DNA of 64,000 nt, taken from NCBI GenBank assembly GCA_020631235.1, contig JAHDHQ010000005.1, positions 101,182 through 165,181 of the forward strand. Reading direction: 5' to 3'. Below are positions 31,618 to 42,694 of the stretch, in pieces (the first letter of the stretch is position 1; every line of letters starts with the position of its first letter). Under the pieces are notes generated by a model, which saw only the letters and a list, made by a program, of their open reading frames with translations, searched no databases and was not told the DNA's origin. The translations under genes were made by a program, and so were the position numbers. The stretch comes from Saprospiraceae bacterium. Lineage in GTDB: Bacteria; Bacteroidota; Bacteroidia; Chitinophagales; Saprospiraceae.

Positions 31618-32013
31618 ATATTACGAAATTTATTAATGTAAAAATACATGATTATTAATTAATTACAAATAAGTTTTATGTTTAATGTGAAAAAATTAAA
31701 ATAATTTGTAAATAATTGGATGTTGAATAGGGGGTGTTTACAATCTTTGGTGTCATGTGATAGATTAAGTGGTGTTCTTTTCTGACTTACTTCACAAAAC
31801 ATTTATAAGAATACTGAATACTTTTTGTCATTTTAAGTCCCCAAGTGCAGTCTTTCATTGGGTCCTTGATCCTGTCGATTAATTTCATTTTCTCTATTTT
31901 AACAACTAATTTGAAATACTTTTAATATTTAATTCTATCAATGCTAGAGTTTAACACATTAAAAAAAAATGTAATTTTTTAGCAAAAAACTCCATTTTAA
32001 TTAAAAGAAAAAT

Positions 32014-32021
32014 TAATTTTG
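32014..32021 (+). promoter_or_regulatory. -7 promoter element of the ompA-like gene
   Basis: TAATTTTG, 36 nt before ATG 32058. Confidence 0.5.
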
Positions 32022-32057
32022 GTGAGAAATTGCGTAATAACTTCAATTTTAGACCTT

Positions 32058-33983
32058 ATGACTAGTAAATATTTTATTCTGGTTTATTTACTTATTTCCT
32101 TCTGTTTCAGTGCAATTGCACAAGTCGGAGATGAAGAAATAATTCTTTCCCCTTTAGATACCATTGAAGGTAATTCCAATGATGATACTTGGAAGACAGC
32201 AATCATCTCAGACGATATGACTGTGGATGAAGAGCAAAATAAGCAATGGAGGATGGGTGAGTATGGTTATTCAGCAAAACCTAAAAATGCTTGGGAAGCA
32301 GGTTTGTCTCTTGGACATTTCTTTATCGATGGTGATATAGATAGAACCTTACCTGGTGGTTGGGGAGCTGGTGTACATTTACGCAAAGCCATTCATTATG
32401 TTTTTTCCATCAGAGGTACAGTATTTTTTGGTCAAGCAACAGGTTTAGATCCTCAAGCATGGAAGCATAAATCTTTTACTAACTCCAAAGGAGTTGGGGG
32501 AGGACTTGTCGAGGCAGAATATGCTCCATATAGCCAAGCAAATAATCCGATTATAGATGGTCAAGAACCAATTCACTGGTTTCCATCACATAGAACTCGA
32601 TACATGTATTGTAGTTTAGAAGGGATTGTAAACATTGGAAATTTACTTTTTCATAAAGAAAGAAATAAGTGGAATTGGTATGCTTTAGGTGGTGTCGGTT
32701 TGGATAATAACTGGACTCAACTAGATTTATTGGATGCAAATGGCAATCCTTATACAGATCTAAAGGGAAGAGTTAATTGGACAGAAGAAAAGTTTAACAC
32801 TCAAGCAGGTCGTTTAGAAATTAAAAATGATCTTAGAAATATTTATGATGGAGTGTACGAAACAGAAGCACCTAAGAAAAAAGGTATTTACAGAGTAGGA
32901 GATGATATTAATATTCACGTAGTATGGATTGCTGCTATGGGTATTTCAAGAAAAATCACAAAAAGATTTAATGTAGGTTTAGAACACCAAGTGATGGTTA
33001 CTGATAACGATCATTTAGATGGTATTAAGTTTAGAACTTCACTAGATCAAACAAATAATGTCGACATTGGACATTATACAAACGCTAGACTAGGAATTAA
33101 CATCGGTAACTTTGATAAAAGAACAGAGCCGTTGTATTGGTTAAATCCATTAGATAATGCTCTAAACGACATTGCTTCTTTAAAGCAACGCCCGGCCTTA
33201 GATTTAACAGATGCTGATGAAGATGGTGTTATCGATATGATGGATCAAGAATTAGACACTGACCCAGGTTGCCCTGTGGACACAAGAGGTGTTACTTTAG
33301 ATAGTGATGGTGATGGAATCGTTGATTGTAAAGATAAAGAGCCTTACTCACCACCTTGTCCTACTGATGAGTTTGGTGTAGCTAATTGTCCAAAAGACTG
33401 TTGTATCGAAGAGGATGACGTGAGAAGAATTATCAATGAAACAACGCCAGCAATCATTAAATCTACTCCAGTGTCAAGCAGACCAGGAGGAAATAATACG
33501 ACAACTACTGTAGTTAGATCAGGATGTGGAGAATGGTTCCTACCAATGATCCATTATGATTTAAACAAGCATAACATTAAGTCTGAATACTACAGTCATT
33601 TACACCATGTTGCTTACGTAATGAAGAAGTGCCCTGAGCTTTGTATAGCTGTTCAAGGTCATACTGATCAAAGAAGTAACAATGATTACAATACTAAATT
33701 ATCATACAAAAGAGCTCAAGGAGCCATTGACTATTTGGTAGCAAATTACGGTGTAGATAGAAGTAGATTAAAATTAATGTATGGTGGAGAAGAAAATCCA
33801 CTAGTTAGTTCTCCTAACTCAGAATCTCATCACTATATGAATAGAAGAGTTGAGTTTAGAGTTTGCGAAGGAAGTGATTTTGATATGCAAGCACCAGTAG
33901 GTACTTCGACTCAATCTTCTCAAACTAAATCAGGAGAAATTATAAGAGACTATAATAACGGATACAAAAACTCCGGATATTAA
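32058..33983 (+). CDS. OmpA family protein with TSP type-3-like Ca-binding repeats
   Basis: DADEDGVIDMMDQELDT, DSDGDGIVDCKDKEP; OmpA C-terminus CIAVQGHTDQRSNNDYNTKLSYKRAQGAIDYLVANYGVDRSRLKLMYGGEENPL. Start revised from 32019, which overlaps the -7 box. Confidence 0.92.
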   Translation: MTSKYFILVYLLISFCFSAIAQVGDEEIILSPLDTIEGNSNDDTWKTAIISDDMTVDEEQNKQWRMGEYGYSAKPKNAWEAGLSLGHFFIDGDIDRTLPGGWGAGVHLRKAIHYVFSIRGTVFFGQATGLDPQAWKHKSFTNSKGVGGGLVEAEYAPYSQANNPIIDGQEPIHWFPSHRTRYMYCSLEGIVNIGNLLFHKERNKWNWYALGGVGLDNNWTQLDLLDANGNPYTDLKGRVNWTEEKFNTQAGRLEIKNDLRNIYDGVYETEAPKKKGIYRVGDDINIHVVWIAAMGISRKITKRFNVGLEHQVMVTDNDHLDGIKFRTSLDQTNNVDIGHYTNARLGINIGNFDKRTEPLYWLNPLDNALNDIASLKQRPALDLTDADEDGVIDMMDQELDTDPGCPVDTRGVTLDSDGDGIVDCKDKEPYSPPCPTDEFGVANCPKDCCIEEDDVRRIINETTPAIIKSTPVSSRPGGNNTTTTVVRSGCGEWFLPMIHYDLNKHNIKSEYYSHLHHVAYVMKKCPELCIAVQGHTDQRSNNDYNTKLSYKRAQGAIDYLVANYGVDRSRLKLMYGGEENPLVSSPNSESHHYMNRRVEFRVCEGSDFDMQAPVGTSTQSSQTKSGEIIRDYNNGYKNSGY

Positions 33984-34011
33984 TAAGTAGAACGTTTACA
34001 GAATACGAATA

Positions 34012-34050
34012 CAAAAAAGAGCTGGCATTTATGTCGGCTCTTTTTTTTAC
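34012..34050 (+). terminator. Intrinsic terminator of the ompA-like gene
   Basis: AAAAGAGC tggcatttatgtcg GCTCTTTTTTTT. Confidence 0.85.
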
Positions 34051-34206
34051 TCAGAATACTGAACACTAATTTTTGGTTGCCATCATTGAGAATGAATACA
34101 GACAAATAAGCAGCTACCTCCTTTGATGAGCGCTTAAAACTCCATTTTGCCGACAATTTATGAGCCTCAAATCTTATTAAATCTGGCTTGTGATGAACGT
34201 CTCATT

Positions 34207-34249
34207 AAGCATACAAAAATCAATTAGTCATTGATTTTTGTATGCTTTT
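34207..34249 (+). terminator. Long perfect hairpin with T-tract in a gene-free interval
   Basis: AAGCATACAAAAATCAA ttagtca TTGATTTTTGTATGCTTTT: 17-bp uninterrupted stem. Confidence 0.6.
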
Positions 34250-34449
34250 AATAGGAGTAAAAAGTAAATTTGGTCAAGATAAAATCTTATATAGCAATTA
34301 GTTGCTTCATTTGCAACTGTGATGTAGGACTAGCTTATGGAAGCTAATTTGTATAATGTCTCATAACTAAATAAATACCATTCTCTCGGTTTGGTAAAAT
34401 TTCAGTTTTTAATGTCCAATATCGTGCTAATAGACATTGATAAATAGCT

Positions 34450-34484
34450 AAAAAAAAAAGCTCGAATGTTACTTCGAGCTTTTA
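34450..34484 (-). terminator. Intrinsic terminator of the BI-1 gene
   Basis: AAGCTCGAA tgttac TTCGAGCTT with an A-run (T-run on minus). Confidence 0.88.
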
Positions 34485-34504
34485 GTATTTGTTTTAATCT
34501 TTAT

Positions 34505-35254
34505 TTACTCACTAGCTGCAAACTTGCTTAGTAGTCGCAAGAATTCTACATACAACCATACTAAGGTAACTAATAAGCCCATACCAACAAACCATTCCAT
34601 ATACTTTGGTGCTCTGGCTTCTACACCTTTTTCGAAGGCATCAAAATCGATGATTAAATTTAAAGCAGCAACAGCTATAATGGCTAAACTAATTCCAATC
34701 CCTATTAAGCCATTATCATGCAAATAAGGAACATTAAAGCCTACAAAACTTCCGATGATGCTAATTACATACATAAGCATAATGGCTCCAGTAGCCATCA
34801 TAACGCCTAATTTAAATTTGGCTGTTACCTTTATAATACCCGTTTTATAAATCATAAGCATCGTAAATAAGGTGCCGAATGTAAGGCTGACTGCTTGAAA
34901 AACAATGCCATCAAATTGGTAGGCAAAATAGGCAGAGATTGCCCCTACAAATAAACCTTCGAAGGCAGCATAAACTGGTGCTGCCACCGCAGAAGTATGC
35001 GGTTTTATGCTGGCAAAGATGACCGCGGCCAGTCCACCTAGCATGCCCACCCAAAGAAATAGGGTAGAAGGCATAATATAGCTGATTAGCGTCGTTACCA
35101 TCATGATGCCGAACAACATCAAGGTTTTATTGATAGCTCCTTCCATGGTCATAACTTCAGAACTATCTAGTATTAATCGATCGTCGGTATTGATCCTTTT
35201 ATCTAAAGCAGTATCCTTGATTAAGGGATTTTTAGATTCTAAAAAACGTGACAT
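34505..35254 (-). CDS. Bax inhibitor-1/YccA family membrane protein
   Basis: MTMEGAINKTLMLFGIMMVTTLISYIM...YAAFEGLFVGAISAYFA...; seven-TM pattern. Confidence 0.93.
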   Translation of the reverse strand: MSRFLESKNPLIKDTALDKRINTDDRLILDSSEVMTMEGAINKTLMLFGIMMVTTLISYIMPSTLFLWVGMLGGLAAVIFASIKPHTSAVAAPVYAAFEGLFVGAISAYFAYQFDGIVFQAVSLTFGTLFTMLMIYKTGIIKVTAKFKLGVMMATGAIMLMYVISIIGSFVGFNVPYLHDNGLIGIGISLAIIAVAALNLIIDFDAFEKGVEARAPKYMEWFVGMGLLVTLVWLYVEFLRLLSKFAASE

Positions 35255-35278
35255 AATTTGATTTTAGTTGTTAAATAA

Positions 35279-36139
35279 TTATTGTATTCCTCGATTATAT
35301 TTTTCGATTGTTTCCGTGATTTTCTCTCTTCGGTTTGCTGGACTAGGATGTGTGCTCATTAATTCTGGTTGACGGTTGCCTCCAGAAGCTTTCTCCAGAA
35401 TGTCCATGACGCCTAGCATAGCATAAGGATCATAACCAGCTTGGATAGCTAAGACTACGCCTATTTCATCAGACTCTAATTCCTGATCTCTTCCATATTT
35501 CATGTTGACTAAATTGCCTACGTATTGCGCCATCTGAGCCATGGAGGCATCACCAGCTCCGATTACAGCCGCCATAGTTAAGCCTTGGGTAAGTTCCATT
35601 TTTGCCATTCTTTCTGCACCGTGACGATGTATGACATGACCTATTTCATGTCCGATAATTCCAGCTAATTGATCTTCGTTTTCTAGTTTCGAAAACAAAG
35701 CTTCAGTAATAAAAACTTGCCCTCCCGGTAATGCAAAGGCATTGATTACATTAGGATCATACAATAGGTGAAAATCATATTGATAATCAGAGTCGACGGC
35801 TAGATTTGTCCTCAATAATTTTTGACCAATGGTTTTTACATACTGTTGTAGTTGTGGGTCTGGATGTAATCCTCCATGCTGTTGGACCATTTGAGGTGTT
35901 GCTTGAAGTCCTATTGCTATTTCTTCTTCAGTGGTAAGGGATACCCTTTGGACTTCACCAGTTATCGGATTAGTTTGGGTATTAAAATAATATTTAGCTA
36001 CAGCATAACCTCCATATAATAAAGCTATAATGAGCATGATTTTAAATCTTCCTCCAATAAGTCCACCTCCAGAGCCTCTTCTTCTGTTATTACCATAGCC
36101 TCCACCATAAGGGTTTTGTTGGGGTCTTCTTCTGTACAT
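35279..36139 (-). CDS. M48 family metalloprotease
   Basis: NAFALPGGQVFITEALFSKLENEDQLAGIIGHEIGHVIHRHGAERMAK; ELESDEIGVVLAIQAGYDP. Confidence 0.95.
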   Translation of the reverse strand: MYRRRPQQNPYGGGYGNNRRRGSGGGLIGGRFKIMLIIALLYGGYAVAKYYFNTQTNPITGEVQRVSLTTEEEIAIGLQATPQMVQQHGGLHPDPQLQQYVKTIGQKLLRTNLAVDSDYQYDFHLLYDPNVINAFALPGGQVFITEALFSKLENEDQLAGIIGHEIGHVIHRHGAERMAKMELTQGLTMAAVIGAGDASMAQMAQYVGNLVNMKYGRDQELESDEIGVVLAIQAGYDPYAMLGVMDILEKASGGNRQPELMSTHPSPANRREKITETIEKYNRGIQ

Positions 36140-36234
36140 CTTGTTGTTAGTTTATAGGTATAATGATGAATATATAACTAAAGTTTCTATATATCTATTT
36201 TTTTAAATATTTCCAATGTTGATAATCGAAATTA

Positions 36235-37659
36235 TTAAGGAGCTGTCCTAACAGTAGTATTTCTATTTATCCAGCAACCGACTTTAAAAGTGTCCCCTTC
36301 CTGTATGTTTCTCTGAAATATATCTGATTTCTTTGGCATATATTGTTTGTATGTATTAATCCATTTATTAGCCTCGGTAGCTACATTCGCATCGATTTGC
36401 TTGGCTTTATTAAACATATCTATGGCTGGCCATGTCACAATTTGGCTATCCCATCCTGTTCCCGGACCGCAAATTGGGCCAGAAGATGCATAAAGTTTGC
36501 CTATTAGAATATATGGTTCTCCCCAGTTTGGCTTAATGTCCGCAGCTTGCTGAGCATACTTTCTAGCTTTTGGATAATTCTTGATTTCTCCGTAATAGAT
36601 CTTAGCGATTAAAAATAGATATTTAGCTTTTTTTTCAATGTCGTCTTTACTATTTGCAAATTCCTCAAAATATTTAACGGCATTCTGATAATCTCCTGAT
36701 TCATAGGCGTTATAGGCTTGCCTTAAGACGCTTTCTTGAGGAGGGGCTACCTGACAATTTGTTTTTTTAGCTTGTATGACTTGTGCAAACTCTGTTTGGT
36801 TCTCAGCACATTCGGCATATTTGAGTTTTCTGAATACTTTATTGATGGCATCACAATCTTTTGGATTGTCTAAAAATTCTTGAAAATATTTATCCACGTA
36901 ATATTCGCAAGGGTATAAGCCTTTTATTCCTTCTAAATTTTCTAAACGCGGTGGAGCATAATCATTGACAATTTTCCAGGCATCACAATCTTTAACACAA
37001 TTAGCCATGCCTTTTTTCACAGCACTTAAAACAAGCTGTGCGTATTTTCCAGCCTCTTCTTTGCTGATAGCTCCATTGACTGCTTTGTCAAACAAAATCT
37101 TAGCAAATGGATTAACGATAAAATAATCCATATCCTCTCCTTTACTATCTATAGAGGCTTTAAATAATTCATAAATTTCTTCGTCAGAGCTGTGTTCTTT
37201 CATGTAATAATAAAGATCAAATCCTAATCTCCCTTTTACATAATCCTCATCTCCAAAACACTCAATACGTTTATTGTATATTGATTCTACAGAGTCTCTG
37301 TAGCTTTGCTTTAGATTGGGATCATTAGTATTAGCATAAAAATGCTTGTACATTTTCACACCATCATCAAATTGATACTTTATGCGACCATTTGCGGCTG
37401 GAGCTGTATAGTAAGCTTTTTCCCACATTGGAAATGCTTCTTCGAAATTATTCTGTTTGACTAAGTCTTTATATAAAACATAAGCCGTTTCTGTAGCATC
37501 TTTTTGGCTTGCAGGCAATTGGGATAGGGTAGCGCAAGGACCTATATTTTCTGCTGGTACTTCTTCTTTTACGGGTTCTTCGTTGACTTCTGGAGTAATG
37601 ACTTTAGGAGTACAAGCCATCCATGTAACAGAAAGAAGAAGGAATATGTATTTTCTCAT
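36235..37659 (-). CDS. TPR lipoprotein ending in a CWI motif; paralog of 58030-59436
   Basis: Lipobox WMAC; AFPMWEKAYYTAPAANGRIKYQFDDGVKMYKHF; KPNWGEPYILIGKLYASSGPICG; GDTFKVGCWINRNTTVRTAP. Start revised from 37686 to MRKYIFLLL. Confidence 0.8.
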   Translation of the reverse strand: MRKYIFLLLSVTWMACTPKVITPEVNEEPVKEEVPAENIGPCATLSQLPASQKDATETAYVLYKDLVKQNNFEEAFPMWEKAYYTAPAANGRIKYQFDDGVKMYKHFYANTNDPNLKQSYRDSVESIYNKRIECFGDEDYVKGRLGFDLYYYMKEHSSDEEIYELFKASIDSKGEDMDYFIVNPFAKILFDKAVNGAISKEEAGKYAQLVLSAVKKGMANCVKDCDAWKIVNDYAPPRLENLEGIKGLYPCEYYVDKYFQEFLDNPKDCDAINKVFRKLKYAECAENQTEFAQVIQAKKTNCQVAPPQESVLRQAYNAYESGDYQNAVKYFEEFANSKDDIEKKAKYLFLIAKIYYGEIKNYPKARKYAQQAADIKPNWGEPYILIGKLYASSGPICGPGTGWDSQIVTWPAIDMFNKAKQIDANVATEANKWINTYKQYMPKKSDIFQRNIQEGDTFKVGCWINRNTTVRTAP

Positions 37660-37779
37660 GAGTGTGATTGTTTTAAACTTAAACAAAAAAGGGCTTAAGA
37701 TAATCGTTAAAAAGTACTAAAATAGCTGGAAGATTTAGATTCATTCCACCTCAAATTTAATAAAGTGCTTCAAGGCTAA

Positions 37780-39447
<1,668 letters not shown>

Positions 39448-39604
39448 AAAGTCCCATCGACAATGTAATTTATAAGTCTTTTACACAAATAGATTATTTT
39501 TTTCGTAAAAATTCTCGCCTCGATTACTTTGTAGCTCAGTCATTTAATTTTACATTAGATTCAGCTACACCAGTGAGAAATTAACTATTGACAAATAGTA
39601 ATCA

Positions 39605-41929
39605 ATGCTGAGATCCAATTTCCTGTCAAATAAGTCTATCGGCTTAGTTGTACCATTATTAATAGTACTTCATTGTTCTGTTCCTGATTTACTATGCCAA
39701 AAAACTCTTGTCGATTCTTTAAATCAACTCATTTTAATAGAAAAAATTGACTCCGTTAAACTTGATTATTTGGATCAAATAATCACCAACGGAGGCTTGA
39801 AAGATGTGGCTGAGATAAAAACCTATTTCGAAAAAGGCAAGAGAATAAGTGGAAAAATTGGTGACGTTAAAAAAGGTTTGAATTTTCAGCGAAACACTGC
39901 ATATACCTTAATCGGAATAGGCGCTTTTGAGGCAGCAGAGGACATTTACCAAGATTTGTTAAATGAATGTATAGAAACGAATGAATTAGAATGTAAAGTT
40001 GATGCGGAATTAGACAAATGTTCAATATTGTGCAAAAAAGGTAAAGGTGATGAATGCATAAATTGTATGCAAAAAGCTGTAAATGATAGTCATGTCATTG
40101 GGTACAAATACGGTTGCGGATATGGTCATTATAAAATGGCTGCAAGACTAAGAAGTCAAGGTGATTTGGAAAAAGCTATTTTCCATCTAGATTCAGCTGA
40201 AATCATTAACAAACAAGAACCCAATGCTTTTCTTACCATTAATATCAATTTAATACGAGGAAGAATTTACAGAGCGAAAGGAGATTATGCGCTTGCCAAA
40301 GAACAATACCTGGCGACAGAAAAACTTGCTATGGATTTGGACTACCTAGATGACTTGAAAGTAATTTACAATAATTTAGGTACCATTGAACAAACACAAG
40401 GAAACTATGAAAGCAGCATTGAATATTATGTAAAATCAATAAGGATAAAGGAGAAATTAAATGATACTAGAGGTTTAGCTGTAGGCTATTTTAATATTGG
40501 CACTATTCAAAATGACATGGAAGATTATGTGGGTTCTCTGGTCAATTTTGATAAGTCTATGAAGATTGCTAAAGAGATTAAAGATTATAGATTAATCATT
40601 TTAAACCTGTTACGTTACGGGGATGTAGCCAAAGAGCAAAAAGAATTTGATAAAGCAATAGCCTATGAAGAAGAGGCTCTAGCTCTTTCTTTAGAGCATC
40701 AATACAAAAAGGGCCATGTAACATCACTGTACCATCTTGGTATCATTTATCAATGGATGGAGAATTATAAAAAATCGTATGAATATTTTTTCATTCTTCT
40801 ACCCTTAGTACAGGAAATGGGTAGCAAGCCCTATGAAAGTGCTACACTGGCAGCAATAGCTAAAAATTATGTTAGCGAGCGAATGGAAGATAATTTCATG
40901 GAAAGCACTTTGGTTCAGCATGAAATGCTGAACGATGATAATATTCTAAGATTACTTGCAAGAGCTGATGATTTAGCCAATTACATGGAGGCGCCAGAAA
41001 ATAAAATGGATGTATTACAGGCTTTAGGGTTATTCCATAAACAGAAAAAGAATTACAAGCTATCCACCGAAGTACTCACACGATATATGTCATTAAAAGA
41101 CAGTCTTTTTACGGCAAATAGAAATAAATCAGTGGCAGAATGGGAAACTAAATTTAATGTAGCTGATAAAGAAAGAGAAATTGTTAAACTCGAAAGTGAA
41201 ACTAAGATTGCTGAATTAAGGAATCAACGAAATAAATCAATTTTGTTAGGTACTATTTTATTCTTTATCGGATTTATAACCTTTGGTCTTACGTATCTAA
41301 AACAAAGAAACGCCAAAAGGGAAGCAAAGAAGACAGAAGCTTTCAGATCGAAACTTTCTAGTGATCTGCATGATGATGTAGGGTCTATATTGACTGGCTT
41401 AACGATGCAGACAGAGCTACTGGAAATGCATGTGGGAGAATCCAATAGACATCATTTTGAAAAAATTGGAGAAATGAGTCGAAGTGCGATGTCAAGAATG
41501 CGGGATACTGTATGGGCGATAGATTCGAGGAAAGATAAAATCAACGATTTAGTGGATAGAATGCTAGATTTTAGCAATGATGCGCTTGCCCCAGCGGGCA
41601 AACGTTTAATCTTTGAGAATAAGATAAACAACATTGAACAAAAGATTAAACCTTCAGTTCGTCAAGCCTTGTATTTGATTTACAAAGAGGCCCTTACCAA
41701 CAGTATAAAACACAGTCCTGGAAAAGAAGTGAATACCAAGCTGTCTATGGATGGAAACATTATAAAAATGGAGATATCTGACGAAAATCAAGGCCTATCA
41801 AGAGATATTCAAACTTCGGGAACAGGCATTAGTAATATGCAAATGAGGGCTGAAAAATTAGGTGGACATTTTAGCTATCGGATTGATGACGGATTTCATA
41901 TCACAACTTCGATTCCTACCAATGCTTAA
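39605..41929 (+). CDS. TPR-containing sensor histidine kinase (HisKA_3/HATPase)
   Basis: Signal/TM, multiple TPRs (GTIEQTQGNYESSIEYYVKSIRIKEKL), C-terminal SKLSSDLHDDVGSILTGLTMQTELLE, YLIYKEALTNSIKHS, SGTGISNMQMRAEKLGGHF. Confidence 0.93.
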   Translation: MLRSNFLSNKSIGLVVPLLIVLHCSVPDLLCQKTLVDSLNQLILIEKIDSVKLDYLDQIITNGGLKDVAEIKTYFEKGKRISGKIGDVKKGLNFQRNTAYTLIGIGAFEAAEDIYQDLLNECIETNELECKVDAELDKCSILCKKGKGDECINCMQKAVNDSHVIGYKYGCGYGHYKMAARLRSQGDLEKAIFHLDSAEIINKQEPNAFLTININLIRGRIYRAKGDYALAKEQYLATEKLAMDLDYLDDLKVIYNNLGTIEQTQGNYESSIEYYVKSIRIKEKLNDTRGLAVGYFNIGTIQNDMEDYVGSLVNFDKSMKIAKEIKDYRLIILNLLRYGDVAKEQKEFDKAIAYEEEALALSLEHQYKKGHVTSLYHLGIIYQWMENYKKSYEYFFILLPLVQEMGSKPYESATLAAIAKNYVSERMEDNFMESTLVQHEMLNDDNILRLLARADDLANYMEAPENKMDVLQALGLFHKQKKNYKLSTEVLTRYMSLKDSLFTANRNKSVAEWETKFNVADKEREIVKLESETKIAELRNQRNKSILLGTILFFIGFITFGLTYLKQRNAKREAKKTEAFRSKLSSDLHDDVGSILTGLTMQTELLEMHVGESNRHHFEKIGEMSRSAMSRMRDTVWAIDSRKDKINDLVDRMLDFSNDALAPAGKRLIFENKINNIEQKIKPSVRQALYLIYKEALTNSIKHSPGKEVNTKLSMDGNIIKMEISDENQGLSRDIQTSGTGISNMQMRAEKLGGHFSYRIDDGFHITTSIPTNA

Positions 41930-42549
41930 GCATTAAATAATTTTAATAGTTGTCCTTTTGAGTTGATTTGCAATAGCTCATAAATATTTTTTATGTGAGT
42001 TCTCACTGTATTGATAGAAATAAAATGAGTATCTGCAATTTGCTGGTAGGAGAGTCCTTCAGCCATAGACTTAACGATGTCCATTTGGCGTTCTGAAAGT
42101 TTAGATTCCATATCATTCTTTTTGGGTAGAAAATGATTAGCTATTTTTCTGGCGATGGATGGGGACATAAATGACCCACCTCGAGCCACAGTAAAAATGG
42201 ATTCCATAATTACTTTTAAAGAAACTTTTTTAGACAAATACGAGCATGCTCCAGAACATAATGCTTTAAAGATAGTTTCACTTTCATCATACGTTGTGAG
42301 CATAATGATATCTAAGGATGGATATTTCTTTTTCAATATTGGGATACCTTCTAAACCACTCATACCAGGCAGACCGATATCTAATAGTAATATGTCCACT
42401 TCCTTTCCTTTAGCTAGTTCCTCCAAACCATCTTCCACACTAAATGCTGAGAATACCAATTCCATCATCACTTGCATATCAATCGACATCTTTAAACTAT
42501 TATTTATGGTTTTATCGTCTTCTATGATGGCAACTTTGATAGCATTCAT
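41926..42549 (-). CDS. LuxR/NarL family response regulator
   Basis: VAIIEDDKTINNSLKMSI, DILLLDIGLPGMSGLEGIPILKKKYP, C-terminal HTH KLSERQMDIVKSMAEGLSYQQIADTHFISINTVRTHIKNIYELLQI. Confidence 0.96.
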   Translation of the reverse strand: MNAIKVAIIEDDKTINNSLKMSIDMQVMMELVFSAFSVEDGLEELAKGKEVDILLLDIGLPGMSGLEGIPILKKKYPSLDIIMLTTYDESETIFKALCSGACSYLSKKVSLKVIMESIFTVARGGSFMSPSIARKIANHFLPKKNDMESKLSERQMDIVKSMAEGLSYQQIADTHFISINTVRTHIKNIYELLQINSKGQLLKLFNA

Positions 42550-42588
42550 ACCTCTGAGTTATAAGTTTAATAGGAATATTAATCAATA

Positions 42589-42635
42589 TAAAGGTAGTTC
42601 ATCAAATTTTGATGCTTATCACATGAAAATGTGAT
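42589..42635 (-). promoter_or_regulatory. Response-regulator gene promoter: inverted-repeat operator + -7 box
   Basis: Minus strand: ATCACATTTTCATGTGAT (42635-42618) - N21 - TACCTTTA (42596-42589). Confidence 0.75.
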
Positions 42636-42639
42636 TTTA

Positions 42640-42672
42640 AAAAAGCGATAAAGATTAAACCTTTATCGCTTA
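42640..42672 (-). terminator. Intrinsic terminator of the 691-aa FN3 gene/operon
   Basis: AAGCGATAAAG attaaac CTTTATCGCTT with an A-run. Confidence 0.85.
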
Positions 42673-42694
42673 CCAAACAAATCTTAATTAAAGC

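Noticed and set aside
32019-32057. Extended N-terminus MVRNCVITSILDL of the OmpA ORF
   Set aside because: The start codon overlaps a perfect -7 box, and the downstream ATG gives a clean signal peptide.
31618-34075. Short shared string AGAATACTGAA(T/C)ACT in the two intergenic regions flanking the ompA-like gene (near 31808 and 34054)
   Set aside because: Only about 15 bp in AT-rich DNA, with no further extension; likely chance.
42618-42635. Shared inverted repeat read as a CRP/FNR site
   Set aside because: CRP-type half-sites run TGTGA-N6-TCACA. Here the order is reversed (TCACAT-N4-ATGTGA), and no CRP-family gene is in the window.
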